Assembly: GCA_964612485.1 (NCBI GenBank)
Contig: CAZTFF010000027.1
Location: 1-64,000, forward strand
DNA: 64,000 nt
Direction of reading: 5' to 3'
Source of the DNA: JAFGNV01 sp964612485
Lineage (GTDB): Bacteria; Chloroflexota; Anaerolineae; 4572-78; J111
Positions within the stretch are counted from its first letter, which is position 1. Every line of letters starts with the position of its first letter. A model generated the notes under the pieces. It was not told the origin of the DNA, made no database searches, and saw only the letters and a list, made by a program, of their open reading frames with translations. The position numbers and the translations under genes were made by a program. Of this stretch, positions 51,253 to 58,606 are shown piece after piece.

Positions 51253-51894
51253 ATGGCCAAGAAAAAAGATACGGACAAAACAACCGACGAAGCAGCGGCT
51301 GTGGAAAAAGTCGTTTCGGATCAAGCTGAGGAACAAAAGGAACAAGAAGAAACTGCCACGACGGCTGAAGAAACCTCTCCTGTCGGTACCGAAGCTGAAG
51401 AAACAATTGAGGCCGAGGTGGAAGAGGCCGAGGCCAGTTTAGAAGAACAACTGCTCCAGGCCCAGCAGGAAGCTGCCGCCAACCTGGAAAACTGGCAGCG
51501 CGCCGCCGCCGAACTGGCCAACTTCAAACGGCGTCAGGAAGAACAGCGCAAACTTCAGCGGGATCGCATTAAAGCCGATGTGCTGCAAGGCGTGATCAGC
51601 GCGTTGGACGATATGAAACTGGCCTTTGACAATATGCCCGAAGACCTCGACGGCCAACTGATTGGCTGGGTAGAGGGCTTCCGCCTGGTGCAGCGCAAGC
51701 TGGATAAAACGCTGGAAGAACAGAACGTAATGCCCATTGAGACCAGTGGCGAGTTTGATCCCAATTTCCACGAAGCCGTCAGCTACGAGGAGAGCGACAA
51801 ACACGAAGAGGGCCAGATCATCGGCGAACTGCGCGCGGGTTACCAGATTGGCAACCGCGTGATTCGACCGGCTATGGTGCGCGTGGCCAAATAA
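51253..51894 (+). CDS. grpE: Nucleotide exchange factor GrpE
   Basis: GrpE releases ADP from DnaK and acts as a thermosensor. The 213-residue protein has a long, very acidic N-terminal tail (about 65 residues rich in Glu, Ala and Thr), a coiled-coil helix (LQAQQEAAANLENWQRAAAELANFKRRQEEQ), and the family end block SGEFDPNFHEAVSYEESDKHEEGQIIGELRAGYQIGNRVIRPAMVRVA. The start has GAGAG upstream. The next gene is a GntR regulator instead of dnaK. Confidence 0.97.
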   Translation: MAKKKDTDKTTDEAAAVEKVVSDQAEEQKEQEETATTAEETSPVGTEAEETIEAEVEEAEASLEEQLLQAQQEAAANLENWQRAAAELANFKRRQEEQRKLQRDRIKADVLQGVISALDDMKLAFDNMPEDLDGQLIGWVEGFRLVQRKLDKTLEEQNVMPIETSGEFDPNFHEAVSYEESDKHEEGQIIGELRAGYQIGNRVIRPAMVRVAK

Positions 51895-51986
51895 TTAACA
51901 ACACAGCCCACGCGGAAAACATAGATGGTATCAGTGGACCCAAATTCTCCAATTGGATTTACCAAGTATTGCAGGTTTATCGTATT

Positions 51987-52679
51987 ATGGAACCATTTGC
52001 CCCGATCAACCAAAATACATTAGCCGATCATGTCACGGAACGGATTCGTGAGGCGATTATTCGGGGTAATTTACAGCCAAACCAGCGCCTCTCAGAGCCA
52101 ACCCTGGCCAGCGAGTTAGGCGTCAGCCGCAGCCCGGTGCGCGAAGCCCTAACTCGGCTGGAGAGCGATGGCTTGGTGCGTAAAAAAGCCAATCGTGGTT
52201 TTTTTGTTTGGGAACCAACGCCACGCGACGTGGATGAAATCATCAGCCTGCGGGTGATGATGGAATCATCTACGGCGGAGATGGTGATCAACAAACTCAC
52301 CGAGGAAGATTTCCGGCATCTGGAAGCGATGGTTGAACGGCAGAAGGCCGTCGTTGAGGTCAAAGGGCTTTTTCGTTTAACCCGGACCGACCGCGAATTC
52401 CACGCCTATTTTGTAGAGAAGGCCGGCAACAAGCGGCTGCTGAATATGTGGAACCAGATTATGGGGCAGTGGGAAATATTGATTTTTCAACGCGCCAAAC
52501 ATTATCCCTATGTTCCCGAAACCGTGGTGACCGACCATCTCGCCATTCTACAGGCGCTTCGCGCCAGAGATGTCAAACAACTTATCAACGTTCATCATGA
52601 AATTAATAACCGGGTTGGACGGGAAATGAAGGATGCTTTACAGCAAATAGCAACCGCAGGAACCGGACAACCTGTTTGA
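51987..52679 (+). CDS. GntR-family regulator (FCD type) inserted in the heat-shock cluster
   Basis: The 230-residue regulator has a GntR winged helix at residues about 10-75 (LADHVTERIREAIIRGNLQPNQRL, then ELGVSRSPVREALTRLESDGLVRK) and a helical FCD ligand-binding domain with LRVMMESSTAEMVI and HHEINNRVGREM. FCD domains usually bind small organic acids through metal-coordinating histidines and aspartates; several histidines are present. The ATG at 51987 is preferred over a TTG at 51969. It lies 92 bases after grpE and 86 bases before dnaK, so it splits the usual order. Its target is unknown. Confidence 0.88.
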   Translation: MEPFAPINQNTLADHVTERIREAIIRGNLQPNQRLSEPTLASELGVSRSPVREALTRLESDGLVRKKANRGFFVWEPTPRDVDEIISLRVMMESSTAEMVINKLTEEDFRHLEAMVERQKAVVEVKGLFRLTRTDREFHAYFVEKAGNKRLLNMWNQIMGQWEILIFQRAKHYPYVPETVVTDHLAILQALRARDVKQLINVHHEINNRVGREMKDALQQIATAGTGQPV

Positions 52680-52765
52680 CGTTTGGTCGTAATCAATACC
52701 AACCGGACAGGGATCAATAGGGTCCCGCGCTACAATATAACTTAATCAGAAGGAGCATCAGACCA

Positions 52766-54682
52766 ATGGGAAAAATCATAGGCATCGACCTGGGAACAAC
52801 CAACTCGGCGATGGCGGTGATGGAAGGCGGCGAACCCGTCATCATCCCCAATGCCGAAGGAAACCGCACCACCCCGTCCATTGTGGCGGTAAACCCTAAA
52901 AGCGGCGAGCGAATGGTCGGCCAGGTAGCTAAACGACAGGCCGTCACCAACCCCACCAATACCATCTTCTCCATCAAACGCTTTATGGGGCGCAAATACA
53001 AAGACCCCGAAGTGCAGCACGTGCTGGATGTGGTGCCGTACGAAGTAAAAGAAGCCCCCAACGGCGATGTGCGCGTGGTGATGGGCGATAAAGAATACTC
53101 GCCGCCCGAAATCAGCGCCATGATCCTGCAAAAACTCAAAAATGATGCCGAGGCTTACCTGGGTGATACCGTGACCCAGGCCGTGATCACCGTGCCGGCT
53201 TATTTTAACGATACCCAGCGCCAGGCCACCAAAGACGCCGGCAAAATTGCCGGGTTGGAAGTGCTGCGCATTATCAATGAACCCACCGCCTCTTCGCTGG
53301 CCTACGGGCTGGATAAAAAAGATGAAGAAGTGATCGCTGTGTACGATTTGGGCGGCGGCACGTTCGACATCTCTATTTTGGACGTGGGCGATGGCGTGTT
53401 TGAAGTGAAGTCCACCAACGGCGATACCTATCTGGGCGGCGACGACTTTGACCAAAAGATCATTGATTACGTGGCCGACGAATTCAAAAAAGAAGAAGGC
53501 ATCGACCTGCGCGGCGACAACCAGGCCCTCCAACGCCTCAAAGAAGCCGCCGAAAAAGCCAAAATCGAACTTTCCACCACCCAACAAACCGAGATCAACC
53601 TGCCCTTCATCACCGCCGATGCCTCCGGCCCCAAACACCTGAATATGACCATGAGCCGCTCCCGGCTGGAACAGCTCACTGAAGATCTGGTCACCAAATC
53701 CATGGCCCCCTGCCGGTCGGCCATAAAAGATGCCGAGATTGATGTTAGCGGTATCAACGAAGTGATCCTGGTAGGCGGCCAGACCCGCATGCCCAGCGTG
53801 CAGGAAGCGGTGCAAAAACAATTTGGCAAAGCGCCGCACAAAGGCGTCAACCCCGACGAAGTTGTGGCCATTGGCGCGGCCATCCAGGCCGGCGTACTGG
53901 GCGGCGATGTAAAAGACGTGCTACTGCTGGACGTGACCCCGCTGACCCTGAGCATCGAAACTCTGGGCCACGTGGCTACGCCGCTCATCGAGCGCAATAC
54001 CACCATTCCCACCAAAAAGAGCCAGATCTTCTCCACCGCCGCCGATAACCAGACCCAGGTGGAAATTCACGTGGTGCAAGGCGAACGCCCCATGGTGACC
54101 GATAACAAGAGCCTGGGCCGCTTTATTTTGGATGGGCTACCCCCGGCCCCGCGCGGCGTGCCGCAGATTGAAGTAACGTTTGATATCGATGCCAACGGTA
54201 TCTTGCACGTCACCGCTACCGACAAAGCCACCGGCAAAGAGCAGAGCATGAAGATCATGCCCTCCAGCGGTCTCAGCGATGATGAAATTGACCAGATGGT
54301 TCAAGATGCCGAGCGGCACCAGGAAGAAGACACGCAGCAAAAACAGCGCATCGAATCCCGCAACCAGGCCGATAACCTGGTGTTTGCCGCCGAAAAAGTG
54401 CTGAAGGAACAGGGCGAGCAGATCCCCGATGATGTCAAGAGCGATGTGCAAAGCAAGATCGACGCCACCAAAAAAGCCCTGGAAGGCGACGACATTGAAG
54501 CCATCAACCAGGCCGCTGCCGAGTTAGGCCAGGCGGTTCAGCAAATTGGCACCTCTATGTATGGTGATCCCAATGCCGCAGCCGGCGGCGCGGCTCCCGG
54601 TGGCGAAACCGGCGAGAGTGGCGGTGATAGTGGCGCCAGTGATGATGAAGATGTGGTCGAAGGCGAATTTAGCGAAGCATAG
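52766..54682 (+). CDS. dnaK: Molecular chaperone DnaK (Hsp70)
   Basis: The 638-residue chaperone binds and folds exposed peptides in an ATP-driven cycle. Its nucleotide-binding domain has GIDLGTTNSAMAV, NEPTASSLAYG, VYDLGGGTFDISIL and ILVGGQTRMP. The substrate domain starts at DVTPLTLSIETLG, and the helical lid ends in a Gly/Ala/Glu-rich tail with VEGEFSEA, similar to the EEVD-like VxxEF end of bacterial DnaK. AAGGAG lies about 10 bases before ATG. It follows the GntR gene and precedes dnaJ after a repeat. Confidence 0.98.
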   Translation: MGKIIGIDLGTTNSAMAVMEGGEPVIIPNAEGNRTTPSIVAVNPKSGERMVGQVAKRQAVTNPTNTIFSIKRFMGRKYKDPEVQHVLDVVPYEVKEAPNGDVRVVMGDKEYSPPEISAMILQKLKNDAEAYLGDTVTQAVITVPAYFNDTQRQATKDAGKIAGLEVLRIINEPTASSLAYGLDKKDEEVIAVYDLGGGTFDISILDVGDGVFEVKSTNGDTYLGGDDFDQKIIDYVADEFKKEEGIDLRGDNQALQRLKEAAEKAKIELSTTQQTEINLPFITADASGPKHLNMTMSRSRLEQLTEDLVTKSMAPCRSAIKDAEIDVSGINEVILVGGQTRMPSVQEAVQKQFGKAPHKGVNPDEVVAIGAAIQAGVLGGDVKDVLLLDVTPLTLSIETLGHVATPLIERNTTIPTKKSQIFSTAADNQTQVEIHVVQGERPMVTDNKSLGRFILDGLPPAPRGVPQIEVTFDIDANGILHVTATDKATGKEQSMKIMPSSGLSDDEIDQMVQDAERHQEEDTQQKQRIESRNQADNLVFAAEKVLKEQGEQIPDDVKSDVQSKIDATKKALEGDDIEAINQAAAELGQAVQQIGTSMYGDPNAAAGGAAPGGETGESGGDSGASDDEDVVEGEFSEA

Positions 54683-54683
54683 T

Positions 54684-54776
54684 TCAAAGTAGCAAAGTAA
54701 CAGGGTAGCAAGTAGCAGGGTAGCAGGAAATACAACGATTTCCTGCTACCTTGCTACCCGGCTACCTTGCACCCTG
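54684..54776. repeat. GTAGCA/TGCTAC repeat and hairpin between dnaK and dnaJ
   Basis: AGTAGCAAAGTAACAGGG-type units are followed by GTAGCAGGAAAT and its exact mirror ATTTCCTGCTAC. This makes a long hairpin with the loop ACAACG. It may limit read-through into dnaJ. The family also occurs at 12352-12485 and 46757-46935. Confidence 0.75.
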
Positions 54777-54785
54777 AAGGTTGAT

Positions 54786-55934
54786 ATGAACGGAAAGCGC
54801 GATTATTACGAGGTACTGGGCATTGCCAGAAGTGCTTCAAAAGACGAAATAAAAAAAGCCTACCGGCGATTGGCCCGGCAATACCACCCCGATGTGAGCA
54901 AAGAGTCGGATGCCGAAAACAGGTTCAAAGAGGTCAACGAAGCCTACGAAGTGCTGGCCGACGAGCAAAAACGCAGTGTGTATGATCGGTTGGGGCACGC
55001 CGGTTTAGGTAGTGCGGCAGCCGGTGGCTTTGGCGGCTTTGACTTTGGCGGAGCCGGCGGTTTCCGCGATCCTTTCGAGATCTTCGAAGAGGTGTTTGGC
55101 GGGTTTGGCTTCAGCACCGGGCGCAGCCAGCGCCGCGGCCCACGCCGGGGTGCGGACCTGCGCTATGATTTAGCATTGGAGTTCGAAGAAGCCATTTTTG
55201 GCGCGGAGCGCGAAATTGAAGTGCCGCGCCATGAAACGTGTAAAAAATGCAGCGGCAGCGGCAACGAACCCGGCACCACGCCCGTTCGCTGCCCGGAATG
55301 CAACGGCACCGGCGAAGTCCGGCGGCAGACCGGTTTTTTCATCAACATCGGCACCTGCCCCCGCTGCCAGGGACGCGGCGAGATCATCACCAGTCCCTGC
55401 CAGGATTGCCAGGGCAAAGGCCGGGTGGTCAAAACCCGCCACCTGAATGTAAAAGTGCCGGGCGGCGTGGATAACGGCACCCAAATTCGCCTGTCGGGCG
55501 AAGGCGAAAGCGGTATCCAGGGCGGCCCGCCAGGCAACCTGTACGTGGTCATCCGGGTCAAACCGCACCAATACTTCCGCCGGGCCAACGAAACTATCCA
55601 TCTGGAACTGGCCATTAACGTGGCCCAGGCCGCGCTGGGCGATGAAGTGGAAGTGCCCACCCTGGACGGCAAAGAGATGATGAAAATCCCCGCCGGCACC
55701 CAAACCGGCGATAACATCCGCTTGCGGGGTAAAGGCGTGCCCAAATTACGGCGCGACGGCACCAACACCAATCGGGGGGACCAAATCGTCACCATTCAGG
55801 TGATGACGCCCACCAACCTCACCAAAGACCAACGCGATCTGCTGCTGGAACTGGGCACCACGCTGGACCGCGAAGTGGTACCCCAGCGCGAAAAGAGTTT
55901 CTTTGACAAGGTTCGGGATGCGTTGGGCGTGTAA
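54786..55934 (+). CDS. dnaJ: Chaperone DnaJ
   Basis: This 382-residue Hsp40 stimulates DnaK ATPase activity. The J-domain (residues 5-70) has the HPD motif in RQYHPDVSKE. A Gly/Phe-rich region follows (about 78-115), then four CxxCxGxG zinc motifs: CKKCSGSG, CPECNGTG, CPRCQGRG and CQDCQGKG. The C-terminal substrate domains end at FFDKVRDALGV. GAAGG precedes the ATG. It ends the heat-shock cluster with a terminator 34 bases downstream. Confidence 0.97.
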   Translation: MNGKRDYYEVLGIARSASKDEIKKAYRRLARQYHPDVSKESDAENRFKEVNEAYEVLADEQKRSVYDRLGHAGLGSAAAGGFGGFDFGGAGGFRDPFEIFEEVFGGFGFSTGRSQRRGPRRGADLRYDLALEFEEAIFGAEREIEVPRHETCKKCSGSGNEPGTTPVRCPECNGTGEVRRQTGFFINIGTCPRCQGRGEIITSPCQDCQGKGRVVKTRHLNVKVPGGVDNGTQIRLSGEGESGIQGGPPGNLYVVIRVKPHQYFRRANETIHLELAINVAQAALGDEVEVPTLDGKEMMKIPAGTQTGDNIRLRGKGVPKLRRDGTNTNRGDQIVTIQVMTPTNLTKDQRDLLLELGTTLDREVVPQREKSFFDKVRDALGV

Positions 55935-55967
55935 TTTGTTAAAGAATCGAAATTATTGGTAACGTTG

Positions 55968-56020
55968 AAAAACGTGTTGCGCGAGCCTGTTTTTTGGTGA
56001 AGCAACACGTTTTTTGTTTT
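55968..56020 (+). terminator. Rho-independent terminator of the heat-shock cluster
   Basis: AAAAACGTGTTGC (55968-55980) pairs with GCAACACGTTTTT (56002-56014), followed by further T residues. It separates dnaJ from prmA. Confidence 0.8.
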
Positions 56021-56037
56021 CCTGATGAGGTTCAACA

Positions 56038-56925
56038 ATGGATTTTATCGAAATAGTCATAGCCGACATCAACGGGGAAGCCGCCGAGGCTGTGGCCGAG
56101 CTGTTCAATCGCTACGGGCACGGCGGTGCGGTGATTGAAGCCTTTCCCCCGGATTTTGAAAATGTCACCGTGCGCACCGTGATCCCCGCCGACGATACGG
56201 CACTTCGCGCCCGGATTGAGGCGCTGCTGGCCTTGATGGGGCAGGCGCTGCCGGCGGGGCTGCCGGAGCCGCAGTTTCAAACCATCGGTGAGAGCGATTG
56301 GGCCAATGCCTGGAAAGAACACTTTCACGTGGTGCGCATTGGCCGCCGTTTTGTCATCAAACCCGGCTGGCGAGATTACACACCCGTTGACAATGATATT
56401 GTCATCGAAATCGATCCTGGCCTGGCCTTTGGCAGCGGGCTGCATCCTACCACCCAACTCTGCCTTAAATTATTCGAGGAAATGGACCTGGCCGGGCAAA
56501 GCGTGTTTGATGTGGGCACCGGCTCCGGCGTGCTGTCTATTGCCGCGCTCAGATTGGGCGCGGGGCCGATCCGCGCCGTAGATATTGACGATGTGGCCGT
56601 GCGCGTGGCCAAAGAAAATTTTGAGCGCAACGGATACCCGCCCCAACAGCCGGGCGTACCTCTTGAAACCGCGGTGGGGTCGGCGGCGGATCATGGCGGG
56701 CGGCAGTGGCAGCTCGTAGTAGCCAACATTTTGGCCCACATTCTCATCAATTTGATGCCTGATCTGGCCGCGGCTCTAGCGCCGGGCGGCAAATTGATCC
56801 TCTCCGGGATGATCGAGGAGCAGGAAAGCGAAGTGACGGCCAAGGCCCAAGCCCACGGCCTGGTGGTTGTTGATCGAAAAGTGGAGGAGGATTGGGTAGC
56901 GTTAGTAGTGGAACGGAGCAAGTAA
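56038..56925 (+). CDS. prmA: Ribosomal protein L11 methyltransferase
   Basis: The 295-residue SAM-dependent enzyme trimethylates L11 in known bacteria. It has a substrate-recognition N-terminal part (1-90), a linker with SDWANAWKEHFHVVRIGRRFVIKPGW, and the class I fold with FGSGLHPTTQLCL, VFDVGTGSGVLSIAAL (SAM loop), AVDIDDVAVRVAKEN and VVANILAHILINLMP, which is the PrmA-specific NILA motif. GAGG lies 8 bases before ATG. It is followed after 3 bases by rsmE, a common pair. Confidence 0.95.
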   Translation: MDFIEIVIADINGEAAEAVAELFNRYGHGGAVIEAFPPDFENVTVRTVIPADDTALRARIEALLALMGQALPAGLPEPQFQTIGESDWANAWKEHFHVVRIGRRFVIKPGWRDYTPVDNDIVIEIDPGLAFGSGLHPTTQLCLKLFEEMDLAGQSVFDVGTGSGVLSIAALRLGAGPIRAVDIDDVAVRVAKENFERNGYPPQQPGVPLETAVGSAADHGGRQWQLVVANILAHILINLMPDLAAALAPGGKLILSGMIEEQESEVTAKAQAHGLVVVDRKVEEDWVALVVERSK

Positions 56926-56928
56926 TTG

Positions 56929-57666
56929 ATGCCGCATCGATTTTTTATCCTCCCCGAATGGATCACCCCCCCCACCGTAAAGCTGTCCGGCCCCATCGCC
57001 CGGCAGATCAAAACCGTGCTGCGCATGCAGCCGGGGGACGAGCTGGTTGTACTGGACAATCTGGGCATGGAATACAGGGTCAACATCACCCACATCGGTA
57101 AAACCTCCCTCGAGGCCCACATCATCAACCAAACCCCGGCTCAAGGCGACCCCCGGCTGCACCTCACGCTCTACCAGGGCACGCTGAAAGGCCAAAAGTT
57201 TGAGTGGGTGCTGCAAAAAGGCACGGAACTGGGCGTTTCCCGATTTGTGCCCACGCTCTGCCAACGCTCGGTGATCAATAACGTTGACAAATTGACTAAA
57301 AAGTATCCGCGCTGGCGCACCATCATCCGCGAGGCCGCGGAACAGAGTGGCCGGGGAAAATTACCGGCGCTGGCGCTACCCCTCACGCTGGCCCACGCTA
57401 TTCAACAGGTTCAGGCGGATTCATTGCTGTTGATGCCCTGGGAAGAAGCCGGCGACCCGCCGTTAAAATCGCTGCTGGCCGGCAGCCAGGCAGAGACCGT
57501 GTCGGTTTTTATTGGGCCGGAAGGCGGCTTTACCGCGCCGGAGGCGGCGCTGGTGGGCGATGCCGGCGGCCACGTAATCAAACTCGGCCCGCGCATTTTG
57601 CGCGCGGAAACCGCCGGTCTGGCTGTTTGCGCGGCCATTTTTTACCAGATGGATGAATGGGCTTAG
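56929..57666 (+). CDS. rsmE: 16S rRNA m3U1498 methyltransferase
   Basis: The 245-residue SPOUT-family enzyme methylates U1498 of 16S rRNA. The N-terminal PUA-like part (1-70) contains RQIKTVLRMQPGDELVVLDN. The knotted SAM-binding end reads VSVFIGPEGGFTAPEAAL and IKLGPRILRAETAGLAVCAAI. The ATG at 56929 is directly behind a TTG at 56926, and the gap to prmA is only 3 bases, so the two are co-translated. The next gene begins at its 3' end. Confidence 0.95.
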   Translation: MPHRFFILPEWITPPTVKLSGPIARQIKTVLRMQPGDELVVLDNLGMEYRVNITHIGKTSLEAHIINQTPAQGDPRLHLTLYQGTLKGQKFEWVLQKGTELGVSRFVPTLCQRSVINNVDKLTKKYPRWRTIIREAAEQSGRGKLPALALPLTLAHAIQQVQADSLLLMPWEEAGDPPLKSLLAGSQAETVSVFIGPEGGFTAPEAALVGDAGGHVIKLGPRILRAETAGLAVCAAIFYQMDEWA

Positions 57667-57679
57667 GGGGCGTGTGCTG

Positions 57680-58597
57680 ATGTCCGCCCCATCCACCCGC
57701 TTTTCTGCCCGATATTGGCTCCGGCTGCTCAAGTTCTTTGCCATTGTGGGCAGCCTCACGTTTTCCGCGCTGCTGGTCTATTTTATCGACCGGCAGGTGA
57801 CGGCCTTTGTGACCCCTCATCGTAACCGTCAAATTGGTTCGCCGGATAAGATTGGCGTGTCTTCGCAAGAGGTGTGGTTGACCACAGCGGACGGCGTGAA
57901 TATTTCGGGCTGGTATTTTGCCGGGACGCGTCCGCAGGGCATTGTGCTGGTTCACGGCATCCACGCCAATCGCGCGGCGGTGATACCGGAGGCCGGGGTG
58001 CTGGCCGAAGCGGGCTATCATCTATTGCTGATCGATTTGCGGGGGCACGGCTTGAGCGATGATGCTCCGGCCACGTACGGCTACAAGGAAGCCCTTGATG
58101 TTCAGGCTGGGGTCGATTATCTACTGGCACTGCCGGCGGTGGAGCAGGTGGGCGCGTTGGGAACGTCTTACGGAGGAGCGGCGGTGGTTCGGGCCGCGGC
58201 CCGGGATGAACGGATCAAGGCGGTCGTGATCGAAAGCAGCTACGCCGGGATGGCCGAAGCGGTGAACGATGCGTTTGACGATATGTCGATTTTCCCTCAA
58301 TGGCCTTTTGCGCCGCTGCTAATTCGGCTGGCGGAACGGCGGGTGGGCCTGGAAATCAGCCAGATTGATTCGGCCCGCGATCTGGCCGAATTATCGCCGC
58401 GCGCCGTCTTGATCATTCACGGCGCAAACGACGCGCTTTTCCCGCCGTATCACGCTCAAAAAATGTATGAATCGGCTCAAGACCCTAAAGCGCTGTGGAT
58501 CATTGAAGGATTGGGGCATCAAAACCCGGTCAAGGGCCGGGAAGCGATGTATCGGGAGTGGGTGGTGTCGTTTTTTGAAACGACGTTTGCCGAATAA
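57680..58597 (+). CDS. Membrane-anchored alpha/beta hydrolase
   Basis: The 305-residue protein has one N-terminal helix (about 15-40, FFAIVGSLTFSALLVYFIDR), then an alpha/beta-hydrolase fold outside the membrane or facing it. The oxyanion-side motif is VLVHGIHANRAA, the nucleophile elbow GTSYGG contains the serine, and IHGANDALFPP and IEGLGHQNP give the aspartate and histidine of the triad. The substrate cannot be told; relatives are called BAAT/serine-peptidase-like. An alternative ATG at 57653 overlaps rsmE; the one at 57680 fits AGGGGG better. It converges on the kinase gene with a 9-base gap. Confidence 0.8.
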   Translation: MSAPSTRFSARYWLRLLKFFAIVGSLTFSALLVYFIDRQVTAFVTPHRNRQIGSPDKIGVSSQEVWLTTADGVNISGWYFAGTRPQGIVLVHGIHANRAAVIPEAGVLAEAGYHLLLIDLRGHGLSDDAPATYGYKEALDVQAGVDYLLALPAVEQVGALGTSYGGAAVVRAAARDERIKAVVIESSYAGMAEAVNDAFDDMSIFPQWPFAPLLIRLAERRVGLEISQIDSARDLAELSPRAVLIIHGANDALFPPYHAQKMYESAQDPKALWIIEGLGHQNPVKGREAMYREWVVSFFETTFAE

Positions 58598-58606
58598 ATC
58601 GAAAAT

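Noticed and set aside
54684..54776. Hairpin after dnaK as a normal terminator
   Set aside because: The stem belongs to the GGTAGCA repeat family and no T run follows; effect on transcription is uncertain.
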